A DNA stretch of 64,000 bases from CAZFBR01 sp035353495 [NCBI: uncultured bacterium]. GTDB taxonomy: Bacteria > DAOPZR01. The notes beneath the pieces are model-generated. The model was not told the DNA's origin and did no database searches. It worked only from the letters and a program-made list of their open reading frames with translations. The position numbers and the translations under genes were made by a program. Positions 9,005 to 15,771 of the stretch are shown in pieces; the stretch's first letter is position 1; each line of letters begins with the position of its first letter. The stretch spans positions 1 to 64,000 of the forward strand of contig CAZFBR010000001.1 in NCBI GenBank assembly GCA_964517215.1, read 5' to 3'.

Positions 9005-9550
9005 TCAGCCATGGTAACCGGCAGTCACTAATAATGCTGCGGATGAACAACTGCCCGCAAACAGCGCCAGTAATGAATTTCCCAACGCTACGAATATTGA
9101 TCGCTTCTTTGTCGATGTGAAAGCATAGGTGGCGAAAAGTGGAATCCAGAAACCGAGTATCGCTAAAACAATTGTCATTCCTTCGTTTATTGTCGGGTCT
9201 GGTACGAATCCAGCAGTCTGTCCGGCAAATTCAAGTACAGATAGCGGACGTGCTTCAATTAATCTGAGTAAAAGTCCGTCAAGAATGACGGCAATAATTA
9301 GAATTAACGCAAATACTCCGAATCTTGCAGATATGTTAGGCGTTCTCGGGAAAACAACGGTAAGGACAATAGGCACCAATATGAACACCAGCATTAGTCT
9401 GAAAATGTTATCAATGATAAGGCCCCAGGCTGAATGAAAATCGACAGTTAAGATCGTGGACATTTGAATGAACAGCAAAAAATATATCCACGGAAATATT
9501 GGGATGGTTTTCATAGTTGAAAGTTGTCTTGGTGCATTTTCAGAGTTCAT
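9005..9550 (-). CDS. Cassette-encoded multi-pass membrane protein
   Basis: 181 residues from ATG 9550. After a short polar start the protein has about five hydrophobic segments (roughly residues 16-36, 42-65, 74-96, 125-145 and 150-178). One loop (LSVLEFAGQTAGFVPDPTINEG) between the middle helices is probably outside the membrane. The ribosome site is weak (GAAGAAA). I do not recognise a family. It is the ninth cassette, followed by a degenerate attC and preceded by the attC at 9578-9642. Base composition is much AT-richer than the genes flanking the array. Confidence 0.6.
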   Translation of the reverse strand: MNSENAPRQLSTMKTIPIFPWIYFLLFIQMSTILTVDFHSAWGLIIDNIFRLMLVFILVPIVLTVVFPRTPNISARFGVFALILIIAVILDGLLLRLIEARPLSVLEFAGQTAGFVPDPTINEGMTIVLAILGFWIPLFATYAFTSTKKRSIFVALGNSLLALFAGSCSSAALLVTAGYHG

Positions 9551-9577
9551 AATATTTCTTCATGAACACATCATCCC

Positions 9578-9642
9578 ATAGAACGATTAGCGCCCTGCGT
9601 TGAGCCGCGGCTGCGGCTAAGCGCAGCAGCATGAAGTTCTGC
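9578..9642 (-). repeat. attC site
   Basis: The plus-strand core GAACGATTAGCGCCCTGCG, central stem CCGCGGCTGCGG and distal GCATGAAGTTCTGC give the usual attC inverted-repeat layout, 65 bases long. Confidence 0.82.
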
Positions 9643-9649
9643 ATTTTCT

Positions 9650-10243
9650 TCATTTGTCTTGTATTTTCTTAATGGTGTTTGCCGTGCGATAATTGTTGAT
9701 CACCCAGATGATGAATGCAAATAACAGTATTCCCACGATCGGCAGCACAAAAGGATAAATGAATATTGGCAGGAAGAACGCGATTGATATAATCACTACC
9801 GGTATCATGATTAGTCCGAAGTTACTGGAAACATATTTGTTCTTCAGCAGTTTGTTTAATCCGAATATTTCGCGCATTGGATGTTGTTCGATAGCCGGCT
9901 CGCGCACCGCTGCGACCTGATTGACATCTTTTCCGCAAACCGGGCAACGCAGAGTCTTTTCAATTATACTTGCCCCACATTCGTTGCATTTGAAATACTT
10001 ATCGCCATCTACCTTTTTAGCGAACCAAGCACAAAAGGCAGCAGCGTATATTACCCCTTGCACAAGAAATGCCATGACCCCTATCCCGGCGGAGAACATA
10101 ACAGGGACAATCCATTCTCCACCACCGAAATAATTGTGAACCATATACGACGAGACATGGCGGGATGATAATATTTCTGAAAGCGCACAGAATATGATAC
10201 TGACAACCAAAAGGACCCAATATTGACCGTTATATTTCATCAT
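9650..10243 (-). CDS. Cassette-encoded zinc-ribbon membrane protein
   Basis: 197 residues from ATG 10243; an AGGTGA ribosome site five bases upstream supports this start over GTG 10252. Two hydrophobic segments come first (about 8-26 and 44-73). A zinc ribbon follows with CNEC and CPVC spaced as in zinc-ribbon fold proteins, then a polar linker, and two C-terminal helices (about 145-190). The ribbon between membrane pairs probably faces the cytoplasm. No named family recognised. The neighbouring cassette at 11416-11796 also combines a zinc ribbon with membrane helices, with the ribbon at its N-terminus. Confidence 0.65.
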   Translation of the reverse strand: MMKYNGQYWVLLVVSIIFCALSEILSSRHVSSYMVHNYFGGGEWIVPVMFSAGIGVMAFLVQGVIYAAAFCAWFAKKVDGDKYFKCNECGASIIEKTLRCPVCGKDVNQVAAVREPAIEQHPMREIFGLNKLLKNKYVSSNFGLIMIPVVIISIAFFLPIFIYPFVLPIVGILLFAFIIWVINNYRTANTIKKIQDK

Positions 10244-10254
10244 TCCATTCACCT

Positions 10255-10304
10255 ACCGAACGATTAGCGCTCACGCGCCCTGGCGCGTGAGCGACAAGTT
10301 AGCC
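10255..10304 (-). repeat. attC site, short form with long perfect stem
   Basis: Only 50 bases. The plus strand has GCTCACGCGCC, a TGG-containing centre and GGCGCGTGAGC, a nearly uninterrupted hairpin, between GAACGATTA and GTTAGCC ends. It is the most compact site in the array. Confidence 0.85.
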
Positions 10305-10346
10305 ACCATTGCATGCCCTTCTGTATAGTCTCGTTGTGCAACATAC

Positions 10347-10814
10347 TCATAGGTTCAACAATTTGTTTATTTCGCTATCCGTAAGTAGGCAGGCGGCAGC
10401 CTCGCCCTCCGATGTTGAAGTGCTGCCTTTGGAATCGCCTAGTATTGCATGCACGCGCTCTGCAATCACTTGTGGTCTGTGTCCATCCTGGACGGATTCC
10501 ATTCCCTGACGCACTATATTTATGTACTGCGCCCGACGTTGAAGTGCAGCACGTGCATGATTGTCTGCAATGATTTTCGATTCGGCAGGGTCGACTCCAT
10601 CAATTATGCATTTCAGGAGAGCTCGCAATAGTGGGTCTTTTATATCCCCCACATATTGCTCAAGCGACAGTAATCCTTCGCGTCGCGCTATGTTTGCAAT
10701 GGATACAATTGCTCCAATTACATCCTCGCAATTATCTGGATAGGTCAGTTTTCCCAATTGGCGCCGCAGCAATTCTCCGTCACTTTCTTTCGGCTTGTCG
10801 TCTTGTTCACTCAT
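10347..10814 (-). CDS. Cassette-encoded soluble protein resembling the MotA cytoplasmic domain
   Basis: 155 residues from ATG 10814. Polar N-terminus, then residues about 30-80 with ANIARREGLLSLEQYV, IKDPLLRALLKCIIDGVDP and an Ala/Arg-rich helix. This closely follows the cytoplasmic motif of flagellar stator MotA proteins (ARREGLLALE ... DPFL ... VVDGTDPE), but no membrane helices are present. The remainder is helical and ends in an acidic/Ser-rich stretch. It might interact with a motor or ExbB/MotA-type partner, or simply share a helical module. The similarity is from memory of the family and unscored. Confidence 0.55.
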   Translation of the reverse strand: MSEQDDKPKESDGELLRRQLGKLTYPDNCEDVIGAIVSIANIARREGLLSLEQYVGDIKDPLLRALLKCIIDGVDPAESKIIADNHARAALQRRAQYINIVRQGMESVQDGHRPQVIAERVHAILGDSKGSTSTSEGEAAACLLTDSEINKLLNL

Positions 10815-10876
10815 CTTTAATGCCCCCTTTGAGCATGCAATACTCTATCATAATCATGTCTCCCCTTTGTTCCCAA

Positions 10877-10941
10877 GGCTAACGATTAACGCTCTGCGTT
10901 GAACCGCGCCAGCGGCAAAGCGCAGCGGCGCGAAGTTCGAC
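10877..10941 (-). repeat. attC site
   Basis: Plus-strand ends GGCTAACGATTAACGC and GGCGCGAAGTTCGAC, central stem TTGAACCGCGCCAGCGGCAA. Its R' end supplies the stop codon of the upstream cassette gene. Confidence 0.88.
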
Positions 10942-11388
10942 TGCTTCTTCTCTAATTGGCAACTGACTGTTTTGAAATATTGTTTTGCTCGTCTTCCTGA
11001 ATAGTGTCCAAGTGAGCAACCGTGTGGTCGCATATGTTTTCCAGGTGTCGTTGATGAGGATCTGCATTTTCCATTGATATGGTTTGCCGGCCACGGCATA
11101 TTCAGCTATTCTCATATTGGGTGTCAGCAAATCATAGGTCAATCCCAAGGCACGGTCAACAGTTGCGCATGGTGTTTGCTCAGCATCAATGTGTTGATGC
11201 GCCCCCAAACCGTATACAATAATTTCCTTATCATTCGCATGCAATATGACATCAAACCCTCCGTCAGCAGTTTTCGATATTCTGAATTCGATCTCACCGT
11301 CATTGGGTTTCGTCCAACAAACATGGAGCGCATTATACGTCTTCTGGAATAACTCTCCCCCCTGCTGAAGTTCTTCAATCAGCGTCAT
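10879..11388 (-). CDS. Cassette-encoded hypothetical protein, C-terminus encoded by attC
   Basis: 169 residues from ATG 11388, with AGGA seven bases upstream. A soluble alpha/beta-looking protein with no membrane segment: FRISKTADGGFDVILHANDK and WKMQILINDTWKTYATTRLL suggest beta strands. No family recognised. The last 20 residues (ELRAAALCRWRGSTQSVNR) are translated from the attC site and the stop codon lies in its R' core, so the tail is probably an acquired extension, not part of the fold. Sixth cassette in array order. Confidence 0.55.
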   Translation of the reverse strand: MTLIEELQQGGELFQKTYNALHVCWTKPNDGEIEFRISKTADGGFDVILHANDKEIIVYGLGAHQHIDAEQTPCATVDRALGLTYDLLTPNMRIAEYAVAGKPYQWKMQILINDTWKTYATTRLLTWTLFRKTSKTIFQNSQLPIREEAVELRAAALCRWRGSTQSVNR

Positions 11389-11406
11389 AATTCATCCTGT
11401 CGTACA

Positions 11407-11469
11407 GTCAAACGATTAGCACTCCGCGGGCGCCGATTCAGTGGCACCCGCAGCGGCGCGAAGCTGACT
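11407..11469 (-). repeat. attC site
   Basis: Plus strand: AAACGATTAGCACTCCGCGG then CGCAGCGGCGCGAAGCTGAC. The centre (GGGCGCCGATTCAGTGGCACCC) differs from the common type, so it is a distinct attC variant. Confidence 0.78.
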
Positions 11470-11796
11470 TGGTTCCAATGTTCTGTATTTCATAACATAT
11501 ACGGAAATTGGATAATCGAAAAGAAACACCATCGCAACAGCGGCTATGATACCCAAGATAATCGCTGGCGTTAACCCGACTGATGATTTCAATAGCCAGA
11601 ATAATTCCACTGATACAAAACTAATCAAGGCGCCACCAATAAATGCCGCAAGAGCAAGCGGCCATTTTGACCCGACAACCCGCAATCTACTATTGCATTT
11701 TGCACATCGAATCCGTGTCGGTAAAGGCGCGCGCCAGATGACCCATAATTCGATAGCTGAATTGCATATTGGGCACAGCAATGCATTACTCATCAT
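11416..11796 (-). CDS. Cassette-encoded N-terminal zinc-ribbon membrane protein
   Basis: 126 residues if started at ATG 11796 (GGAG four bases before; ATG 11793 has better spacing of seven). The N-terminus is a zinc ribbon, CPIC at about 8-11 and CAKC at about 29-32. Two or three hydrophobic segments follow (about 46-66, 72-94 and 97-105). The last 15 residues (LRAAAGATESAPAEC) are encoded by the attC site and the stop lies inside it. No family recognised. Fifth cassette in array order. It shares the ribbon-plus-helices theme with the cassette at 9650-10243. Confidence 0.6.
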   Translation of the reverse strand: MMSNALLCPICNSAIELWVIWRAPLPTRIRCAKCNSRLRVVGSKWPLALAAFIGGALISFVSVELFWLLKSSVGLTPAIILGIIAAVAMVFLFDYPISVYVMKYRTLEPSQLRAAAGATESAPAEC

Positions 11797-11805
11797 ATTT
11801 CTCCA

Positions 11806-11868
11806 AGCCAACACGATGAGCACCCTGCGAGCGCTGCCGTATGCACCCGCAGCGGCGCGAAGTCAAGC
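11806..11868 (-). repeat. attC site
   Basis: Plus strand: GCCAACACGATGAGCACC, centre TGCGAGCGCTGCCG, then CGCAGCGGCGCGAAGTC. Two extra bases follow the AAC core relative to other sites. Confidence 0.72.
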
Positions 11869-11872
11869 TGCA

Positions 11873-12373
11873 CTATTTGAATCCAATCTTACGGGCGGGC
11901 TTATCTGGCACCGCCATCAATTGCCGAATGGCATCAATCAGGGCGGCTATATCAGCGTTGTGCCCGGTTACTTTGCGTTCAAGCTCAGCAAGCTTTTCCG
12001 ATAGGGTCTTATGGTTAGCGAGCACCATTCTCATTTTAACAAAGGCTCGCATGATGGCAATATTGACGTGAATGGCGCGACGACTGCGCAAGACACTGGA
12101 AAGCATTGCCACTCCCTGTTCAGTGAACGCGTATGGGTTGGCTCCAATGTTCCTTTTCGATGCGGTCACAGATTGTGACCGCATGGCGATGGCTTCCTTG
12201 GCAGTCAGTTGGAACATGAAATCAGCCGGGAATCTTTCGCGGTTTCTTTTTACAGCCTGGTTTAATCCCTTCGTACTGACGTCATACATCAACGCAAGAT
12301 CGGCATCAAGCAACACCCGCTGTCCGCGCAGGGACAATATCAGGTTTTCGACGGGAACGATAATGGATTCCAT
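11873..12373 (-). CDS. ORF6N (KilA-N-like) DNA-binding domain protein
   Basis: 167 residues from ATG 12373. Residues about 4-90 are a clear ORF6N domain: IVPVENLILSLRGQRVLLDADLALMYDVSTKGLNQAVKRN, FPADFMFQLT, and NPYAFTEQGVAMLSSVLRS. The remainder is a helical coiled-coil region (KTLSEKLAELERKVTGHN) ending in a basic tail. ORF6N proteins are phage- and plasmid-borne DNA-binding proteins and are common as passengers in integron cassettes. The start is uncertain because the nearest GGGAGGG lies 13 bases upstream; in-frame sequence extends to 12412. It is the cassette gene with the most reliable assignment in this array. Confidence 0.85.
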   Translation of the reverse strand: MESIIVPVENLILSLRGQRVLLDADLALMYDVSTKGLNQAVKRNRERFPADFMFQLTAKEAIAMRSQSVTASKRNIGANPYAFTEQGVAMLSSVLRSRRAIHVNIAIMRAFVKMRMVLANHKTLSEKLAELERKVTGHNADIAALIDAIRQLMAVPDKPARKIGFK

Positions 12374-12452
12374 TTTCTTAATAGTATCCCTCCCTATCGT
12401 TCTTAATTGCATTGCCGCAAACTACTATATCATATCATTAATATCTTCGTAT

Positions 12453-12517
12453 GGCTAACGATTAACGCTCTGCGTTGAACCGCGCCAGCGGCGAAGCGCA
12501 GCGGCGCGAAGCTAGCC
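12453..12517 (-). repeat. attC site
   Basis: Plus strand GGCTAACGATTAACGCTC, stem CCGCGCCAGCGGCG, end GCGGCGCGAAGCTAGCC. Almost identical to the site at 10877-10941. Confidence 0.88.
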
Positions 12518-12584
12518 CATGCACTTAATCTCATAGTTTTTCTTCCTCCGCGCCCATTGCTTCCTTTGAATACATCCCCATTAT

Positions 12585-13289
12585 CTATCCGCAAGACATA
12601 ACACGACAAAACATTGTCCCAGTATGATAAGATTTCCACTGCCCACTTATCTTGCTGATAACTATCAGTTGGATATCTGAAGAATCCCGTCCGTACGGTG
12701 TGCAAATATGAGCCAGAACTGTTGATTGGTTGATTGTTCGCAGCAATATCACAATTACCCCTTTTTCCCGACTCAGACCTTCGTATTCATCAGGCATTTT
12801 CTGGTACTGCGTTGCAATATCAAAATCAGATAGTTTGTAATCTTCAAAAGTTGTAGGTATCTCTCCAAAAGCTGTAGGTATTGTTTCATCGTGCAACTGA
12901 TTAAAACCAACTTTCATTTCCGCCAATTGAATGAGTGCCAATAATGCAGCGGTATCGGCATTCTTGGGAAGTGGGGTGAGCGAGATGATAACCGTATCTG
13001 TTATCGTGAAAGTGTCATGTTGGTGCAAAGGAGCCATCCAATGATTTGGTTGCCCGAACTGCGTATCCGTTGATTTTGTAGATTTTGTAGATGTGGTGAA
13101 TGTAGCAGACAAATTAGTAGAATGCCAGGGCGAGCCCCCAGACGAAAATATCCCAATAACACATAATGTAGCAACCACCGGTAGCAGCACAACTATTGCC
13201 AGAAACACAGCGGGTGACATAGGAGGTGCAACAGTTTCCGTCTGTGGCAATTCCGCGACTACCGATTCGCACACGGTACTTTTATTCAT
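12585..13289 (-). CDS. Cassette-encoded single-pass membrane protein
   Basis: 234 residues from ATG 13289, with GGGAG five bases upstream. A 25-residue polar N-terminus is followed by one membrane helix (about 28-50, FLAIVVLLPVVATLCVIGIF). A Ser/Thr-rich linker (TFTTSTKSTKSTDT) leads to an extracytoplasmic domain of roughly 150 residues with alternating strands and helices (ALLALIQLAEMKVGFNQL; GVIVILLRTINQSTV; DIQLIVISKISGQWKSY). I do not recognise the domain. Third cassette in the array. The gene is much AT-richer than the chromosomal genes on either side. Confidence 0.58.
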   Translation of the reverse strand: MNKSTVCESVVAELPQTETVAPPMSPAVFLAIVVLLPVVATLCVIGIFSSGGSPWHSTNLSATFTTSTKSTKSTDTQFGQPNHWMAPLHQHDTFTITDTVIISLTPLPKNADTAALLALIQLAEMKVGFNQLHDETIPTAFGEIPTTFEDYKLSDFDIATQYQKMPDEYEGLSREKGVIVILLRTINQSTVLAHICTPYGRDSSDIQLIVISKISGQWKSYHTGTMFCRVMSCG

Positions 13290-13362
13290 CTCATCTCCCT
13301 GAGTTCTGCATTATCATAATCACCAGCTTAACCCCATTTTCAAAATATTATCTTTTTCATGT

Positions 13363-13427
13363 GGCTAACGATTAGCGCCCTGCGTTGAGCCGCGCCAGCG
13401 GCGAAGCACAGGAGCGTGAAGTTCGCA
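13363..13427 (-). repeat. attC site
   Basis: Plus strand GGCTAACGATTAGCGCCC, stem GAGCCGCGCCAGCGGCG, end GCGTGAAGTTCGC. Confidence 0.87.
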
Positions 13428-13433
13428 AACTGT

Positions 13434-14030
13434 CTATATGGAGTATTCATGATAAAAAGCCGTGCCATCTGTTTCTGAATACCACAACTCCCAATAGTAC
13501 TCGTCCATTGTTTCTTTTACCCAGAGGGTTCTGCCTTTCGTTGAATTTGGTGTCCACCAAGTGAAGTCGGCACGCGGGGGAAGACCCGTGTCGTGATTCG
13601 TAACTTCAACCAGCCCTATGGTGTTGATAATTCGTTCAATTGTCGCCGTATCACATTTGAAAGATAGTTGATACTGGCAGTCCGCACCTAATTCGTCTGC
13701 ATAGTAGTAGACATTAGAAACACTCGTATCAGGTGCGAAAGTGAAGTGGTGCTCAAACCCTTTGCGATTGCCAATCGCGTCTGGTGTGCTGATGTCGTAA
13801 GAATTCTCGGCTTGCTCAGTCATAAAGCGGTCTACGGCCCGGAACGACTTAGTCACAAATTGGAAAGCCGATACAGTGCTACCAATTGCGAAGGCAAAAG
13901 CAAGAACAACAGATATACAGGCATTGCGCCTTCGCTTTTTTATGGCGAAGGCGATCGCCGCTAGCACACTAATAACAGCACCGATGGCACCGGCGCACGC
14001 AATACTCAACAAGATTCCTGCTTTTATCAT
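13434..14030 (-). CDS. Cassette-encoded membrane-anchored protein with extracytoplasmic domain
   Basis: 198 residues from ATG 14030; TTG 14033 is an in-frame alternative. GAGAT lies upstream. Two membrane helices (about 4-28 and 36-60) are separated by a basic loop (KKRRRN). A soluble domain follows that contains ELGADCQYQLSFKC, PRADFTWWTPN and DEYYWELWYSETDG, rich in aromatic residues and likely beta-stranded. Two cysteines (CQYQLSFKC) could form a disulphide outside the cytoplasm. No family recognised. Second cassette in array order. The arrangement resembles the 12585-13289 protein: short membrane anchor plus unknown outer domain. Confidence 0.58.
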   Translation of the reverse strand: MIKAGILLSIACAGAIGAVISVLAAIAFAIKKRRRNACISVVLAFAFAIGSTVSAFQFVTKSFRAVDRFMTEQAENSYDISTPDAIGNRKGFEHHFTFAPDTSVSNVYYYADELGADCQYQLSFKCDTATIERIINTIGLVEVTNHDTGLPPRADFTWWTPNSTKGRTLWVKETMDEYYWELWYSETDGTAFYHEYSI

Positions 14031-14045
14031 CAATTCATCTCTTTA

Positions 14046-14110
14046 TGCGAACGATTAGCGCTCTGCGTTGAGCCGCGCCAGCGGCGAAGCGCAGGGGCGC
14101 GAAGTTGGCC
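14046..14110 (-). repeat. attC site
   Basis: Plus strand GCGAACGATTAGCGCTC, stem GAGCCGCGCCAGCGGCG, end GGGCGCGAAGTTGGCC. Nearly identical to the plus-orientation attC at 27578-27642, linking the two arrays. Confidence 0.9.
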
Positions 14111-14131
14111 ACCGCTGTCAATCTGTCGTGT

Positions 14132-14563
14132 TCAGCGGCCATGGCACTTTTCAAACAACAATTGGCGATCGTTCTGTTTTAGTCGGCAAATAGTGTTTCG
14201 CACCGCGCGCACATTGCTTTCTATCGCTTTTTGCATTGCGTGAGTTGTTATTGCCGAATGTGATATATCTTGAGCAGGCCCAAGCCCGCTCTCAACATAT
14301 AGGCTTTCTAGCGAAGCTCTATATTCTCTTTCGTTAGCATTTGAAATGAATATTGTTTGGAATCCATCTCGCGGAGCCAGACCTATGTGAATCGAATAAT
14401 CTGCCCCACGATAAACATAGCCGAGCGGGTCACTATTTTCGGGCCCGGTCATATCATAATCAGTTTTCATAAATTCAAACGAATCCGGCACAAGACGATT
14501 GAACATGGCTACGATATCTTTGCTGAACCACGTCATAATTGTCTTGTCGCTATTTATCATCAT
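14132..14563 (-). CDS. First cassette gene, hypothetical soluble protein
   Basis: 143 residues from ATG 14563 (tandem ATG; TGGA six bases upstream). Soluble, mixed alpha/beta: TWFSKDIVAMFNRLVPDSFEF at the start, a central YVYRGADYSIHIGLAPRDG strand pair, and a long C-terminal helix (THAMQKAIESNVRAVRNTICRLKQ). No family recognised. It is the cassette closest to the attI core and promoter, so it should be the most recently captured and the best transcribed. A five-codon frame begins at an ATG inside the attI core (14581-14579) and stops in a TAAATG overlap with this start, which may couple its translation. Confidence 0.6.
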   Translation of the reverse strand: MMINSDKTIMTWFSKDIVAMFNRLVPDSFEFMKTDYDMTGPENSDPLGYVYRGADYSIHIGLAPRDGFQTIFISNANEREYRASLESLYVESGLGPAQDISHSAITTHAMQKAIESNVRAVRNTICRLKQNDRQLLFEKCHGR

Positions 14564-14572
14564 TTATTTCCA

Positions 14573-14579
14573 GGCCAAC
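14573..14579 (-). other. attI-like recombination core (GTTGGCC) of the integrase-less array
   Basis: On the minus strand the sequence GAATGTTGGCC precedes the first cassette. The 37 bases ending here match 27 of 37 bases, without gaps, to those ending in the GTTAGGC core beside intI at 26550-26556. I therefore read it as an attI site. Confidence 0.68.
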
Positions 14580-14583
14580 ATTC

Positions 14584-14607
14584 TTATTATACACATGTGT
14601 ATAATAA
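14584..14607 (-). promoter_or_regulatory. 24-bp perfect palindrome overlapping the array promoter start site
   Basis: Half-site TTATTATACACA followed by its exact reverse complement. It begins three bases after the -10 element and spans the expected transcription start. It could be a repressor operator or a symmetric integrase-binding pair within attI. Confidence 0.7.
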
Positions 14608-14609
14608 CG

Positions 14610-14638
14610 AGTATAGCATTACATAGATTAAATGTCAA
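14610..14638 (-). promoter_or_regulatory. Pc-like promoter reading into the cassette array
   Basis: Minus strand: consensus TTGACA (14638-14633), 17-base spacer, TATACT (14615-14610). It points into the cassettes, as an integron Pc promoter does. The region 14640-15130 to its right holds no gene I can support. Confidence 0.8.
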
Positions 14639-14759
14639 TTGGTGGGTGAAAATACCCTTTTTCTACAACACACAGGTAGAATATATGTTGTGATTGTGAG
14701 CTAAAGGCGCAACATGGGATCGAAAGCGCGCACCGCTAGTATAAGACACCCGTACAGGG

Positions 14760-14783
14760 TTGTTACACACATGTGTGTAATAA
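14760..14783. promoter_or_regulatory. Second copy of the 24-bp palindrome (near-perfect)
   Basis: The 18-bp core is perfect (TTACACACA plus reverse complement), with one mismatched pair in the outer bases. Together with the copy at 14584-14607 it fits TTRTTAYACACA and its complement. The two centres are 176 bases apart. On the minus strand it overlaps a weak -35 ahead of TATACT (14736-14741 region). Confidence 0.65.
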
Positions 14784-15131
14784 TCGTGTATGGGAATGGA
14801 GATGCAACGAACGAACTGCGGCGGGTAATATTGTCGCAAAGGCAATTATCTAAACGATCCAAAGTGACCATAATCGCAGGTGGTTAAGCTGGGGCAAAGC
14901 TGGGGAAAAGCAACGGCATAGTGACCCTACGGGTGGTATGGTGTGGCAACGGGAGGGCACCAAGCCGTGGGAGGAGAACGGTCTCTTTGCTGATGACATC
15001 TCCCGTGGAGGCGAAAACGCGGGAGCGGGTGGGGCGGGTATCAGCATTGGAATGGCGGCGGGATCTCCTTGCAATGCATGGCGTTGGACATGCGCGGAAC
15101 GCGCAATGACGGGCTTTATCCAGTGGGGTGG

Positions 15132-15160
15132 TTGTCTTTTGCCGCGAAGCAGAGTATAAT
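15132..15160 (+). promoter_or_regulatory. Sigma70-type promoter for the cupin regulator / Vor operon
   Basis: TTGTCT (15132-15137), 17-base spacer, perfect TATAAT (15155-15160), with AGGAGG at 15175-15180. The GC-rich stretch 14850-15130 before it has no supported gene. Confidence 0.72.
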
Positions 15161-15185
15161 TCTCCATCCGTATCAGGAGGATGGC

Positions 15186-15761
15186 ATGGAGAACAACAAC
15201 CGGCTGGGCGGACGGATCCGCCAGTTGCGCGAAGACCGGCAGTTGACCCGCGAGCAGCTGGCGGAACGCAGCCAGCTGACCGTTGCGATGCTCGGCAGTA
15301 TCGAGGACGGCGCGCTGGTGCCGTCGCTCACGCCGCTGATCAAGCTGGCGCGCTCGCTCGGCGTCCGCCTCGGCACCTTCCTCGACGACCAGCCGGAACT
15401 CGGCCCGGTCATCACCCGCGCGGCGGGCGCCAAGCAGGTGATGCGCGTGTCGGACAAGTGCGGCGCGCAGCCGAGCGACCTGAACTTCTTCGCGCTGGCG
15501 GCCAACAAGCAGGACCGCCACATGGAGCCGTTCCTGCTGGAGATCTTCCCGTCGTCGGCCGAGGACTGCCACCTGTCGAGCCACGAGGGTGAGGAGTTCA
15601 TCTACCTGCTCTCCGGCAGCATCGAGGTCATCTACGGCACCGCGCGCCACACGCTCGCGCCCGGGGACAGCATCTATCTCGACTCCATCGTGGCGCATCA
15701 TGTGCACAGCGTCGGGCCGGAGACCGCCAAGGCGCTGGCGGTAATCTTCGCGCCCTGCTGA
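15186..15761 (+). CDS. HTH-XRE / cupin transcriptional regulator
   Basis: 191 residues from ATG 15186, five bases after AGGAGG; an ATG at 15181 is out of frame. Residues about 8-62 are an XRE helix-turn-helix ([39 protein letters not shown]). Residues about 118-188 are a cupin barrel ([39 protein letters not shown]). This architecture binds small ligands and controls neighbouring genes. It heads an operon encoding an acyl-CoA ligase and a ferredoxin oxidoreductase, a neighbourhood I know from several anaerobes, so it probably senses a carboxylate or acyl-CoA of that pathway. Confidence 0.9.
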   Translation: MENNNRLGGRIRQLREDRQLTREQLAERSQLTVAMLGSIEDGALVPSLTPLIKLARSLGVRLGTFLDDQPELGPVITRAAGAKQVMRVSDKCGAQPSDLNFFALAANKQDRHMEPFLLEIFPSSAEDCHLSSHEGEEFIYLLSGSIEVIYGTARHTLAPGDSIYLDSIVAHHVHSVGPETAKALAVIFAPC

Positions 15762-15771
15762 CGGTGACCCC

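Larger units (their letters stand above)
8475..14638 (-). mobile_element. Integron cassette array lacking an integrase (CALIN-like): about ten cassettes, ten attC sites, own attI/Pc
   Basis: Ten minus-strand reading frames are each followed by a 50-67 bp inverted-repeat element with conserved ends. Read on the minus strand the element runs RYYYAAC-TTCGCG at one end, a central TTCGCCGCTGGCGCGG-like stem, and GCGCTAATCGTT at the other, which are the R'' and R' ends of attC sites. The head of the array at 14573-14638 has a promoter and a GTTGGCC core. The cassettes are visibly AT-richer than the flanking genes. No integrase gene adjoins this array; a decayed one lies at 25287-26330. Confidence 0.88.

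Noticed and set aside
12072-12458. Plus-strand frame inside the ORF6N cassette
   Set aside because: Shadow of the minus-strand ORF6N gene; lacks a ribosome site and any domain.
8475-14110. Regularly recurring 50-67 bp repeats as a CRISPR array
   Set aside because: Repeats are 340-900 bases apart, imperfect, separated by coding frames and have recombination-core ends; no cas genes are present.
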